Origin: Trichuris trichiura | Taxonomy: Eukaryota > Nematoda > Enoplea > Trichinellida > Trichuridae | DNA length: 64,000 nucleotides | Assembly (NCBI GenBank): GCA_037903355.1 | Contig: JBAJFE010000014.1 | Location: 6,572,001 to 6,636,000 of the forward strand | Reading direction: 5' to 3' | Made by a program: the position numbers and the translations under genes | Notes under the pieces: generated by a model | What the model saw: only the letters and a program-made list of their open reading frames with translations | Databases searched by the model: none | Told to the model about the DNA's origin: nothing | Part shown: positions 1-11,208 of the stretch, piece by piece | Layout of the letters: each line of letters starts with the position of its first letter | How positions within the stretch are numbered: the first letter of the stretch is position 1

Positions 1-788
1 CTTCAGCTCATGTCGAGCATAATGAAGAAAGGTAACGAGCCGTGGTTGTGCACTTTTTACTATTGCTTAAAATGAAATATGAATGAAACAACCCCTGCCC
101 GCAATGCACTAATGCCCTACGCTGTATCGTGGTCGTCACTCTGCTCGTTACCCTACTTAAAGAGGACGTCATTTTGTTCACAAAGCTCATTTTGCAAGTA
201 AATTTCACTGCTCACTTGAAGCAACGAAGGTTGAACTTCCACTTAGAGCAAGAAGCCCAATTTTCACACCAACCAGACAGCAAACATGAGAGCGCTGTCA
301 AATCTGCATACTGTTATTACGATTAACGATTTGAATGTACCGTGCCACCGTACTGAAGAGCGATGCAATTCACATGTAGTTTTACGTGAAACATAAAGTG
401 AAAGCTTTATCTCCCTGCTTCTAAGGAATAGATGCGAGTAAATATCGTAAGTTGCCAAGCTGAATTTTCTACTTTTTAAAATAATCCCGCCTTCGTGTAC
501 GGCAACTCTCCATCGGCAATGCAAGTAATTTGTTAGAAACGAAACTTTTTGGATCCACATAGTCATTGTTTCGTGGAGATTTTTAAAAATTGTTTGCAGC
601 GAATTTTAAACCTGCAGCCTCCCTTGCCTATCTGAGCTAGAAGTATTTTTTGTGCCTATTTCCTTATGATGTTGAACCCTGGTTTATTCTTCAGAGTACG
701 GTAGTGCTTGTTTAATAATTACGGTGTTGTCCTTAAGAACAAAATGGTATTCACGAAAGCGCACTTATAAATATTACCAATTTAAATA
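1..788. other. No gene recognised
   Basis: AT-rich stretch with only short, composition-driven open frames on both strands. I recognise no protein family, RNA gene or repeat end here. It precedes the first readable segment of the glycosyltransferase pseudogene. Confidence 0.5.
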
Positions 789-1076
789 TTGTGTACATTT
801 TTTATCGCTTTTTTTCTGACTGTCGTCGTTCCATATCGGAACGTTGCTCAATGGTTAGCAGAATCTCTTGACGGTATTCTAAATCAAGAAAAAGCAAACC
901 TTAATGTTGAAGTCAGTCTTTTCGATGATAGCAGCATAGATGGATCCCAGCAAATCGCTGTCGCATATGTCGCTATCTTCGAAAGGCATAATTCCGTTTG
1001 CTATTTTAAAACTAACCCGGATACTGAAAGATTTGGCGTCGGTGCCTTCGCGATGGATCAAGCAGTTCGTCTAAAG

Positions 1077-1267
1077 CAGTGTTTCTTAACGTGGGCCCTG
1101 GGGCCCCCTGGGAGATTTTAGGGGAGCCCTGGAAGATAATGCGGCAGGATATTGTCCCAATAAACGGTGGGCCCTAACAAGGCTTGGGGGGGGGCCCTGA
1201 CAAGGCCTAGGGGGGCCCTGATAGGGCATAGGGGAGCCCTGGGGCTAAAAAAGGTTGAGAAACTATG
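1077..1267. mobile_element. hAT (Buster-like) MITE inside the glycosyltransferase pseudogene
   Basis: 191-bp insert with terminal CAGTGTTTCTTAAC at the left and GTTGAGAAACTATG at the right, imperfect inverted repeats of the hAT type. It is flanked by 8-bp direct repeats, GTCTAAAG (1069-1076) and GTCTAGAG (1268-1275), 7 of 8 matching. The interior is GC-rich GGGCCCTG repeats with no coding capacity. The TA at positions 4-5 of the duplication fits the Buster group. Confidence 0.8.
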
Positions 1268-1691
1268 GTCTAGAGAAAGCCAAATATCTTTGTTTTTTGA
1301 CGCGGATGATGAAATGCTTCCGTGACGTTTACTTCGGCAGTATAGAGCTGCTTTCGCATTACTATATTCAAGAATTATTAGGTCGAAGTTCCGGCGTCTC
1401 TCTCCAGGCAGCATCGAGAGATACAGTCGCTAGGCAAACAATCTTGCACTGTCCAGTTTGCCAGTTCATATTTACACTTCCTATGGACCTCCTGTAGTTG
1501 CTCGGACATAGATTTTGTCCCGTCATTTGTTCGAAGAGGTAGGCAGCTTTGTGGAACATGCTGAACCATTTCCAGAAGACTTGGATCTTATGTGCAGAGC
1601 ATTGAGAATTGGGGCAACCTTATTTCGAGTCGACGAGGAGCTGATGATTTACCGTTACCATTCAGCGTGCGCTTCGCTGCTGCTAAGCGAG

Positions 1692-2057
1692 TGTAGTTTC
1701 CGATTCCAACATTTTCCACATTCACGTGTAAAATAAAAGAAAGTTTATTCGTCTCTCGATACGTCAACCGTTCGTCTATCCACAATAACGACAACCCCCT
1801 GCCTTCCGTCAGTTGCTCCTAATATACTCTTGCTTGCCCTGTCAGCATCATATAATTGATCCAATTCCGCACCATCTGACACAAATGGACCATTACATGT
1901 GCATCATAGTGGTCAATATTGACATCGGACAGAGCATGACACCTGGCGCAGGCCATGCGCCTGTACATCAACATGCCACAGGAGGGCCGGCCGTCAATCT
2001 AATTGCGGGGTACGCGCAGCGAGCACCAAATATGGGACATTAGGATTAGCCTTTTCG
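1692..2057. mobile_element. Unclassified 366-bp insertion with 8-bp target duplication
   Basis: The pseudogene is interrupted between its acceptor-side and WNAG blocks by a segment bounded by the direct repeats TAAGCGAG (1684-1691 and 2058-2065). The segment starts with TG but does not end in CA, and I see no inverted termini. It carries an AATAAA-type stretch near 1733. I cannot name the family. Confidence 0.5.
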
Positions 2058-2464
2058 TAAGCGAGGTGCTTAAACACTGGGGAGCATTCACAATCTGGAA
2101 TGCGGGTCGTCAGGGCCGCCGTTTTTCAAAAGCCTACCGAGCTGGCGCCGGGATAAAGTGATAGGCATGTGCGATGTGGACAAGAGGAAAGTCCTTCAAG
2201 GAATGTATGAACTTTATGATAAAAAAAGAGGGCCATACCTCGTCGTTTGCCAATAACTTTTATTTACGAAGCGAATCCCGCTCATGTCATCTGCGTCAAA
2301 CTGGATCTGACGGTTGGCCAACTGGAGGCGCTGATCAATGCCAAAAGTCTTAAAGATGTTGATTTTTTTATTTCAGTTAACTTGAATGCTGTTTCACGTT
2401 GGAGCAAGCACTTCAGTTTGCTTCCTTACACAAAAACGTATCGTATAATGAATTTATTACGTTG

Positions 2465-3660
2465 ATGTTGAAGACTGGATGCTTCTTAACGGGTCGGTGG
2501 ATTTTCATGATGGGAAATTCTTTGTTACGGCTTTGTCTAGCCCAGTGTTTTCCAACCTTTTTGGAGCCAGGGCCCCCTTTCGCGACCTTCAACTTGCCAG
2601 GGTCCCCCGTCATTCTCCCCAACGTAATTCTCCTGCTTCTGTTATCCTCAGGTGCACCTACTGTGGTTACGTTGTTATGAATTTGTACAAACAGTTCAAC
2701 ACCTGAAACAACCTGCAGAATTTAGAATTGATTTCGCTGCCTACCGTGTATGCCAAAGAAAAAACAGTTAAGCCGGGCCGTCATTAAAAACCTTATTAAC
2801 CTGCGGATCTTGTCAGCCGCAACTAGGACACCATAGTTTGCGCTGTGAAAGTTGACTGTGCTATGAGTGGGTGGAAAACCTGGCGATGCGAAGTCAACGC
2901 TGAATTTCTTTTCTACACTAGAGGGAAATGGCTAGTAAGGAAGCCGGCTGCCATATACGGTGAAAGCTCCTTAACGATATTCGAAACTGTTAACGCCTTT
3001 AATTCTTTAGTTGGCACTGAAGGCATTCTTTTCGTATTGCTAGACTTAAGCCGGCTAATTGCAGATCGGGGAGCCTTCAGAATATAGGCGCCGCATTGGG
3101 TTTCCTCTTCGTCAATTTTTTGGGATGTTAGCAATGGTAGCACAATGTGTAAGTTAGGCTGCGATGCTGTTCTCCGGGCTGCGCAACACTGAATCTAAAT
3201 TCAATATTTCCTCGGTGCAAGACGACAGTCGCTTACTTCAGTGTGACGACTGGGTATGGTGCAGTGCTACTAATTTATCCACGTCCGGCTTGATAGTCGT
3301 CAGGAGTAATCTCAGGTCGCCTCGCCTCACTATCCTGAACGGCAGATCGCTCTCGTCCTGCGGCACCGACTACCAGGGATCCCCTGAGGCCCCTAAGCTC
3401 CCAGGGATCCCCTAAACCCCCAATTCTTCCCAGGGCCCCCTTCAAGTTTTCCAGGGGCCCCTGGGACCCCATTTGGGAATCACTGGTCTAGCCCGTTGAT
3501 TGTGTCTGAAATAAACCGAAATAAATGCCCTACCAACGAATGGATAAGCAATTATTAAGGAAAAATTCAGAACGAATGCTTAGAACTTTCGGGACCAATC
3601 TTGCCCCGTCGTCAGCGACGATGGTAATGTTTTCGGGTACTCTTCCCCAGCGACTGAGCA
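2465..3660 (-). mobile_element. Penelope-like element terminal fragment, split by a hAT insertion
   Basis: The sequence from about 2465 to 2542 and from 3494 to 3660 matches other PLE-end copies in this window (18.90-19.10 kb, 37.20-37.33 kb, 8.37-8.52 kb), including the recurring CCCTACCAACGAATGGAT block at 3525. Read on the - strand, 3588-3618 contains a hammerhead-like core (CTGACGA ... CCCGAAAG). No reverse transcriptase is left. The hAT element 2543-3485 sits in the middle, and removing it with one duplication restores the repeat. Confidence 0.6.
2543..3485 (-). mobile_element. hAT (Buster-like) element with decayed transposase
   Basis: 943 bp between perfect 8-bp duplications GTCTAGCC (2535-2542 and 3486-3493). 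Ends are CAGTGTTTTCCAACC and GGGAATCACTG. On the - strand the interior still reads the tail of a hAT transposase, with GDLRLLLT-like and DKLVALHH-like segments around 3220-3310 that resemble the C-terminal dimerisation region of ZBED5/FAM200-type proteins. Frames are broken. A close relative (same ends and interior) lies at 27836-28704. Confidence 0.85.
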
Positions 3661-4829
3661 ACCCGTTCCGTTTAAAATGGACGGGTTTGCATCTTTCATT
3701 TGCTCATTGTTGCTTTTTTGTTAGTGTTGTCGCCTTCGGGGTAGGTTCGCTGGGAGCTCGTTCTGACGTCTGGCTGACCAGGTGGGGCCGAAGCTCGACG
3801 GCTCAGGACAGAGCTGACAGCTGCGGCTCTGGCCAAAGTTAGTCGGATTTATAACAACAATAAACGTTATATGAAAAAACTGTAAAACTGTAACTGGGTT
3901 AAAAACTGGTGTAGAGGACCGTAACATTCATGTTACCTGATGATCATATAGCTTGACAGTTAGAGGGGTAGCTTGCTTTTACGTCGTGTATTACTGTATT
4001 GGTTGTTCTTGTCAATAAAAGGTGACGGATGGTTGCGCACTATACACTGGGTTAGAAGGCTTTTCAAGAAGAAATTTAAGAACCCGTTACGAAAAAGAAA
4101 AAAAAGAAAGAATTTCTTTGCCTGCATATATTGTTACAGTATTAGTGCTGGCACTTGCAAAGTAAAACACCGCGTACATGACAAAACCAAACTATTCAAC
4201 GAAAAAAGTTAAGAGCTTTGACAAAGCGACGAACTTTCTCTCTGCTTCATTGGCAGTTCAAAACTTCTAGTAAAATAACTACTATTTCTATGCGCTCTGT
4301 TATTTTGCATTCGTTGATGAATGTTAAACTGCTGCTGCATCGTTGTCAAACCTTTATGTTCCAACGAAGGGAATCAGTCAATTTAGTTCCTACAAACGAT
4401 TATGATCTTTATCCGTAACCGTAGGTATTCACAGGTCTTATTACATGTGTAATCCACGCAACCTCCAGACTCTTTTCCTGTTTCGTAACAGCACCTTATC
4501 AACACCAAAAATGAAAAGCAATACCCTATAGTCAAGCTATATGACCGCCAGGTAACATGAATTTTACAGACTTCTACACATATGTATTAATATTTTTATA
4601 TTGAAAAGTGAGTAAGCGTTTCGTTCCCAAAAAACATGAAAGTAACCTATCCATTGTAAATTGGTAAAGATAAGACTGGGCTACTTTTGTTTACCTTGCT
4701 CATCATCATACTGTACTTTTTAAATTGCTTTCTCTCTGTTTAGCGATTACTCTTTGTTCCGCTCGTTCCGACGGTTATCTGCCGCGGTGTTTTATTTCCT
4801 TTTACCGTGGTGCTGTTAGTTGTTTAATA
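3661..4829. repeat. Intergenic stretch with a separated inverted-repeat pair
   Basis: An imperfect inverted repeat of about 40 bp pairs 3925-3968 (CATGTTACCTGATGATCATA ...) with 4521-4565 (TCAAGCTATATGACCGCCAG ...). This suggests the termini of an unclassified element of about 640 bp. The interior has only low-complexity open frames (lysine-rich). Nothing else is recognised up to the VANGL start. Confidence 0.4.
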
Positions 4830-7458
4830 ATGTCACTCGCAGACGATGTTTCGTCGATACAGTCAGAACGGTCGGGGCGCCTTTTACAGCTTTCCAATTA
4901 TGCATCTCGGAATAATGCCATGCGTCGTGGGCTGCAGGCTGTGAGCACACGTAACGTTCCTGACTGCAGTGGAAACTTCTTGCTCAATTCCGATCTCACA
5001 ACAGAGAACGTAAGTGCGTTTGCTTTCACTTTATTCGTTATCCGTTGCTTGCAACCTTCCGTCATTAAATTTTCCCTTGCTGTTGCCATTCTCTAAGGAT
5101 TCTGATATTCTGGTCGGTAATTTCTTGTCTGTACCACTTTAACCAGTCGCTTGGTCCATTGTTGCCCCTAAAGCTCCAAATCGCGAACGGATGCCAAGCT
5201 TGTATGGATATTTCGTTTTCACATGTTGTGTTTAGGTTGCCCTTATCATTTGTTGCTTTACATCTTGCGTTTCTGAAATTGTGAGAAATTTGTCTTATCG
5301 ATTGTATCAGGGCCGGTTTTGCTAGTGCAAGCTGGTGCGCGTATATTTTTATGGCAAAGGTCAAAATTGCACCTGCGCACCAGGTGGTTGCTACGCTTAG
5401 GCTGAATCGTTGTTAAATTTTGGCAGATCGAATCGAAAGTGACCATGAATCACGTACTTACTTGTAAGAAGTCTTTTTAATATGATAGTGCATCATCGTA
5501 AATTTCATCTCTTCTCTTCGTTTCAAATGAATTGTCCACATCTGGTTTCCATGTTGAAGCAGCCTTGAGCCATCTTGGCGTAGCTTCCGTATTTGCAATT
5601 GACCCTGCTCAAAACTACCTAGTTCTTCTCATTTCTCTATGATTACCCGATCATCTGCTTCGTCGCGCGTTGATTACCGCCTTTACTAGAAGGCGTCGGG
5701 ATCTTTGAAAAGGTTCCGCATGACGGAGTGTGGTCGTGTGTGCTGCTACTGAGACGGCGAACTGGTTTCTGATTCGTTGATTAATTGTTTTTTAGTGTAT
5801 AGTTCAGATGAACGAAGCAAATCAAGATGATAACTGGGCTGAAAACACCACATGTCTCACAGGGAACACAAGCGAACGTTCCTATAACTATGACGATGTA
5901 AAAAGATTCAAGCTGCTTTCTTCTGAAGATACTATTAGGGTATTTTCATCGTCTCGTTGCAGTCGCTTTGCTTCCAATGTTTCCGTTGCTGGAATATGTA
6001 TTCTTTCCATTGCTAGCCCTATTGCTATGATAACCATTCCGAAAGCTGCCCGTATAATTCAGCTTGCTCACATAAATGACACTGTTCACAGTTCTGTCAG
6101 CAATGGAAAAAGTTCATCTACGTATTGGCAGACTAGCGAATGTGGTCCAGATTGTGAAGGTTTATTAATTGGCTTTTCTGTGAAGATGACTATAATGTTA
6201 TTCGGCATATGGGCATTATTCGTAAGGAAGTCGGGCGCCAGTTTACCTCGTCTGTATCTATCCCGAGCATGCTTGTTGGCGTTTCTTTTTCTATGTATTT
6301 TTGCCTATTGGCTTTTTTATGTTGTCAGAATTGTTTTGCGTTACGAGACCGACTATAATGTTATTGTTACTTACGCGCTTTCATTAGTTGATGCACTTCT
6401 GTTTGTTCATTACTTAGTAATTGTCTGGGTCGAAGTACTTCACAAACGGCCCAGTTATCGGGTGCACGTAGTCCGTTCTCCAGACGGGGAAAGTCGTACT
6501 TACGTTCTTGGCAACTTAAGCATTCAACGGGCAGCAGTATTCCTGCTTCATCACTACTATCGTGAGTTCCCGGTTTATAACCCGTTCTTAGACCGATTGC
6601 CTACACGCACAAAGAAAAGCAACGGCTCCCAAGTGGGGTCTACCGTAACCCCATTCAAGAGTACGTAGACTTTCTGTTGTATCAGTTAGCACGATTTTTT
6701 CTTCAAGTATACGATGTTGACGGTCGAAGCGATAATGTGAACTTGCCCGAAGTTGATGCCAAGGCCATCATGGCAGCTGCCGCTAGGAAGCGCGACGCGG
6801 GGCACAATGAGCGTTTCTACGAAGAAATGGAATGGGAAAGACGCGTACGGAAAAGAAAAGCGAGACTTCTGACTGCTGCGGAGGAGGCGTTTGGCCATGT
6901 CCAAAGAATTCACATGGAGAAAGGTCATCTATGCTTCTCTACCTTTAACTTCTGTAATTTGTAGTCTGTTTCAGGAATCTGTGCTCCAATGGATGCCTGT
7001 GAAGCAGCACAAGCCGTTTTTCCTGCTTTGGCAAGATCTCTCCAAAAATATATACGCGTAACAAAGCAGCAACCCCGTCATCCGGCGGAAGCCATACTTC
7101 GTCATCTTTCCAACTGTCTCACATACGACATGTCTGCTCGCGCTTTTCTAGAGCGCTTTTTCGGCCCATTCGAAAGTCCTGATGTAAGCTAACAATCAGT
7201 AGGTATGACTTAATTAGGTGCCATTTGTAGAATTGTGTTGAGTACGCAAAATGGTCCATTGCTTGTCGATCTTTCGTATCGCAGAATTTATCTCACGGAC
7301 TGACCTTCCAGTTGCGTTGTCATTCCTCGGGGTTTGATTCGACAGTTTCGTTGTTGTGTTCCGTTACGAAACTGCCATTTCTCGATCTAACGGAAGAACC
7401 ATTGGACCCAAAAGGAGACATGTTCGTGCTCAAATTCAACTCAGAAACTTCAGTTTAA
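4830..7458 (+). CDS. VANGL: Van Gogh-like planar cell polarity protein (VANGL/Strabismus)
   Basis: Four-pass membrane protein of the core planar cell polarity complex, a family known to partner Prickle and Dishevelled at the plasma membrane. Coding exons: 4830-5009, 5808-6660, 6708-6923, 6975-7183, 7231-7458. All join in phase (1686 nt, 561 aa). Introns are 798, 47, 51 and 47 nt with GT...AG ends. Family signatures seen: DDNWAENTTCLTG near residue 66, hydrophobic segments about 115-138, 179-199, 213-235 and 244-269, SLVDALLFVHYL in the fourth, GNLSIQRAA and EFPVYNPF after the membrane block, RRVRKRKARLLTAAEEAF, ARSLQKYIRVTKQQPRHP, and the C-terminal PDZ-binding ETSV. Length is close to vertebrate VANGL2 (about 520 aa). 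Exon 1 (4830-5009) is less certain: it supplies GNFLLNSDLTTEN, resembling the stretch before DDNW in other VANGLs, but the start could also be the ATG at 5808 directly after an AG. No frame damage seen. Confidence 0.92.
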
Positions 7459-8189
7459 CCGATACACGCAGAAAGGGCGTAACGTGGTACGATATTAGCA
7501 GTTTGAATCTCGCTACGAATGCTTTGGCTATTCATTGCTTTTTATCGTTTGCCATTTATACTTAAATTGTGCTATTGTTTTTGCTAATATGTTAGCCAAC
7601 AATTAAGGCGATTCTTTGAGCATGAACAGACAGGCGGAAATCGCGTATGGGAAAGCGTAGTTCCCCTCTTCCATGTTCTAGAAATAGAATTATCCGACAT
7701 AGTTCATATTGTTTTGATTTGTTAGCACCGTCTTCCGTCTAACATATTGAAGAATAAACATTATGTGCTTGAAACTGGCAGAAAATACTGTTATAACTGT
7801 AGTAAACAAGTGCTCATATGACCACAACGGTCACGAGGTAGGTCATGGAGGTTGTTCGTACCGAAGCCGACCAATGATTTTACTATTTCACACTTCGAGA
7901 ATTAGGGCAGCCCATGATGAACAGAGAAGTATGCCAAACACCAAGTGTTTTCTACTCAGAGAAAAGATATATAAAGGATTGATTGTGACAGGGAGTTGGT
8001 GTGGATACTGCATGTGCATCGAGATTCTCCCTCTCTTTTTTTCAGAGCTCGTTTGTCGTGTATTGATCAGGACAGCGAATAAATTCTTTTCTGACTGAGC
8101 ATGGAAGGTAGCCCCGCATGTACAATAATTGATCCGCCTTGGTTGAAAACTTGTCATGAAATTAACGGACACTTAAAATTACTATTGCA
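7459..8189. other. 3' flank of VANGL, no gene recognised
   Basis: After the VANGL stop there is AT-rich sequence with candidate AATAAA at 7752-7757. The longest open frames (for example 7763-8098) show no family resemblance, so I do not call a gene. Confidence 0.45.
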
Positions 8190-8525
8190 AGTGAAAACGT
8201 GGTTTCTTGGTACGGGAACAAATGTTTTCATAATGAAGAAGTTTATTACGGATAATTCCCGTTTGTTATGTATATAGAAGCACTCCGGAGCTTTCGGGTC
8301 ATTCGAGACCCGTCATCAGCGGTCTTAAGTTGTTGATTCAACAACTTAAGACTTATTTAAGACTTATCCAACTTATTTTCTCTAACAATTTGCTCATCCA
8401 TTCGTTGGTAGGGCACTTTGAAGTTTACTTACAGATACATCAAACAGGCCAAATCTGTGAACCAAAAGACCAACTATGAAACAACCTAAGCCTGTTAAAA
8501 AACACCCCGTCTCTCGAAAAAATTC
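8190..8525 (-). mobile_element. PLE terminal fragment with hammerhead-like core
   Basis: It contains the recurrent PLE-end motifs GTGGTTTCTTGGTACGGGA, TTTATTACGGA and TTGGTAGGGCACTTTGAAG, shared with copies at 19.6-20.2, 37.2-37.6, 50.1 and 56.5 kb. On the - strand 8284-8321 reads CTGATGA, a GGGTC/GACCC stem, GAAA and the palindrome CTCCGGAG, the core order of a hammerhead ribozyme. No coding capacity. Confidence 0.65.
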
Positions 8526-8629
8526 TCCAAAGTTTATACAAAATATGCCTAATAAAAAGGTTGTATACAGTATACAATCAAGATGTTCATGCAATTTGAG
8601 GTATTCATGCAGTACACTGTGCTTAAAAG

Positions 8630-9075
8630 CTCAATTCCTGCTATAGTACCTACCTGCTGTAGTCACGATTTCTGTGGTATTTATGTAGTATATAAGCTGT
8701 ATGTACTTGCACATGAGGAATATTAACGTTATATATGACTTCTACATGGGACATATTGCTTATAAATAAGATATATGTGGCTTAAATGGTCTTTACGACG
8801 TAGATGCAGTATCTGGGTTGTATATTTTTGCACAGTGGGAATATTTGGTATGCACATGGCATAAACACAGCATGCGTGAATTATAAATAGGATATGTGTG
8901 ATGTACGGGGTCTACGACCATAAGTACACTATCTATGATGTATATTTGCCTAAAAGACATGTATATACCGTATATTGTATGGATGTGGTACATTGCAAAT
9001 AAGATATTTGTCCTCTACGGTACACATGCAATATACCACACTCAGACCATATATGGCATAAATATATTCTTCAGG
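8630..9075. repeat. AT-rich imperfect tandem repeat, unit about 120 bp
   Basis: At least three diverged units each carry, in the same order, GTATATTTGC-like, GCACATGGCATAAA-like, TAAATAGGATATGTG-like and TCTACGACC-like blocks (for example near 8750-8830, 8840-8940 and 8945-9030). A distantly similar AT-rich stretch lies at about 41540-41760. Function unknown; satellite or decayed element. Confidence 0.45.
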
Positions 9076-9081
9076 CGCGTA

Positions 9082-9294
9082 CAGTAGAACTTCTAAAGTC
9101 GTCTGAAATTTGACAAGTTGGTTGGTCCGCACGTAAATAAGCGCAGGACAACCTCTGTACGTTGACCATCTCTGTAAGTGGGAAGTTGACCGCTTTTGCC
9201 GTCACGTGGTATATCAACCCAAGGCTAGTTTGGTCTCTATAAATTGACCACTTCAGTTTGCTCTGTGTCAGTTGCTAGCAGCTTTTAACCGTCA
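9082..9294. mobile_element. Tigger/pogo-type element, one end only (family 1)
   Basis: It starts at CAGTAGAACTTCTAAAG after a TA. The following 200 bp match, in reverse complement, the right end of the Tigger element at 51362-55744 (GACAACCTCTGTACGTTGAC ... TTTGCTCTGTGTCAGT). The other end is missing, so this is a truncated copy. Confidence 0.6.
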
Positions 9295-9310
9295 GTGCCT
9301 GAATGTGCTA

Positions 9311-11208
9311 CCGCGTTTCACCCATAATAAGACCTGGTCTTATATTTATTTTTGCTTCAAAAAAAATGACAGCGCTTACTTTCTGGGGTGGCGTATTATG
9401 ATTTCAGGTACCACGCTCTACACTTGTTCATTTATTTATGTGCAGAAGCCCATACGAAGCGTAAATGTAAAGGAAAAAAATATCGAAACATCTAGAAGAA
9501 GAACCATGAATGTAAGGCTGGAAAAATGTTGAAACGACTAGGTTTATTCGAACAGAGTCATGTCATCATTTTTTGGGACGTCTTCATAAATCTCCAAATT
9601 CTGAATTCCGGCCTGAATTTCATGCGACTCCAATTCTTGCAGGACCATTGAACCGAGCCTCGCATGTCTTGCAGTAGAGCTCTCCATGAACGAACATTTC
9701 TTGTCCAAATAGCCTGCTCATAGAACATTGGCAACACAGCTGTCAGTGTATTTGTCCGATGAGTTCTTCACCCAAGTCACAACTACTTGCAACCTGGCCC
9801 TCATAAAGCTTCCACGCTGATTTCTCTCCATTTTATTTTCAATGTAGTAATTGATTTCACTGCGCAAGTTGTCTTTGAATGGCTTGTTTATTCCAATATG
9901 AAGAGTCTGGAGGTAGGCAGTCATTCCTGCAAGAATCGTTACCTGATCTATTCTTTTCTCTGAAAGTTCTTCATCTTTTTAGAGCGGTGAATGCTAGCTG
10001 AATCCCAGACTATCATTCCTCTTTGGCTACCTCGCAAAATATGCGGCAGCACTAAATCGACTCACTTCTTTATAACTGACTGTGTGCACCAGGCTTTTTC
10101 GGTTTGAAGAACATAAATACCTGAAGCACGCTCAGTTTCCTTTTTCTTTCCCTTTGTAATGATTAGAGGAGGGATTTTCTTTCCGTCCAAACGAATTGCC
10201 AGAATGCAGGTGACGCGAACACTTTCATAACCAGTAGAAGGAATGCAGATTAACGAGGCTCCCCTACGGTCAATTGCTGTTTGAAATCTTTGGCCCATAA
10301 GCACTGCAGTTTCATCCATAGCAATCATGTTGGAGAGTTGGTATTCAGAAAAGTCGATTCCCTCAACAAAGAACTTCAATGCGAATGCACGTTTAATAAC
10401 TTCATTATCTTCATGCTTGAACAATGTTGTCAATCTGCTTAGTAACAGTTCATGTCGCTTAAGGAAGCTATCCAGCCAGTGTTGTGACGCTTTCAATTTT
10501 TCTGTGAATAACTCAAAGTGTGATGCCATTTCAAGGGTAAGTTCCTGGACCTCAGACCGGTGGACAATGAAAGCCTGTGCTCTCCTGTCAGCAATCCATT
10601 CACAAATGATGTCCTCAAGTTTAGGAAATAATGGTTGCCGATCTGATCCACACTTAAGCTTCTTTGCATTTCCCTCGTCTATCTTTTGACCGAGTTTATT
10701 GTACTGTGCTCGCCATTTTCGAACCATTCGATGATCGAGCTTTCTCACTTTGCAAAAAGACGTCAGATTCTTGCCTTGAGAGTCCTCCTCGATTGTTTTC
10801 TTGTGCTCGACACCATAACTCTTCCTTGTTGCAAGCATGTTGCCTGAGAGTGAAGATATTATTCCCTTTTGCAAACAGAATCGCACTTTTGCACCAAGCT
10901 GTTGCACACAAAATTGGAAAAATCACTAGAATTCGTATTTACAGACTGCGTGGAAGATCACTACAAGTGCAGATGTACCAATGCACTTTATTTACTCGTA
11001 AACTCTACAGTACAGTAATTTAACCATCTACAAGCTGCCTATTTTAAGATAAGATACGCCGTCACGTTTTCCAACGGATTTGCTAAATATGCCTCTCTGT
11101 AGGACGATCGCAACTGAGCCTTATTTCTACGGAGGGCTTATTTTAACGAGCACCCTAAAAGTAGGGCCAGGGCGCATTTTCAGGGTGGTCTTATTATAAG
11201 AAAAACAG
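9311..11208 (-). mobile_element. pogo-like DNA transposon, decayed
   Basis: The left terminus (9311-9345, containing ATAATAAGACC) and right terminus (about 11160-11208, GGTCTTATTATAAG on this strand) are imperfect inverted repeats, each next to a TA dinucleotide. They bracket a single transposase gene on the - strand. Precise ends are uncertain by a few bases. Confidence 0.6.
9544..10907 (-). pseudogene. pogo-superfamily transposase, frameshifted
   Basis: On the - strand, 10907-10062 is one open frame of 281 codons. It holds a pipsqueak-type HTH part, then a CENP-B-type HTH region (KLEDIICEWIADRRAQ), then the first catalytic block with MIAMDET around 10330. Homology goes on past its stop: MIVWDSASIHRSKKMKNF (second Asp block, about 10030-9975), then AGMTAYLQTLHIGINKPFK and RSEINYYIENKM (about 9930-9820), ending in an acidic tail with a TAA at 9544-9546. 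An in-frame stop at the end of the first block and another near 9950, plus a TAG near 9719, break the chain. It resembles POGK/Tigger-like transposases of the Tc1/mariner group. It is dead as read, unless some breaks are sequencing errors. Confidence 0.75.

Larger units (their letters stand above)
789..2378 (+). pseudogene. B3GNTL1-like glycosyltransferase (GT2 fold) pseudogene
   Basis: Conceptual translation in pieces matches the B3GNTL1 family (UDP-GlcNAc:betaGal beta-1,3-N-acetylglucosaminyltransferase-like 1) from end to end. The readable blocks, in order, are VVVPYRNVAQWLAESL and VSLFDDSSIDGS (N-terminal GT2 nucleotide-binding part, 789-1076), FDADDEML (the DxD region, 1296-1319), SIERYSR and YTSYGPPVV (1409-1500), PEDLDLMCRALRIGATLFRVD (1576-1637), AFTIWNAGRQGRR (about 2087-2125) and AHVICVKLDL (about 2280-2310). 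The reading frame is destroyed: TGA at 1323, TAG at 1431 and TAG at 1509 lie in the same frame, a base is missing in the T-run before the DADDE block, and two more frameshifts lie near 2125 and 2250. A hAT MITE (1077-1267) and a 366-bp insertion (1692-2057) also interrupt it. Short introns may be present but cannot be told from decay. Family assignment is from remembered B3GNTL1 motifs; pseudogene status is seen directly. Confidence 0.75.
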
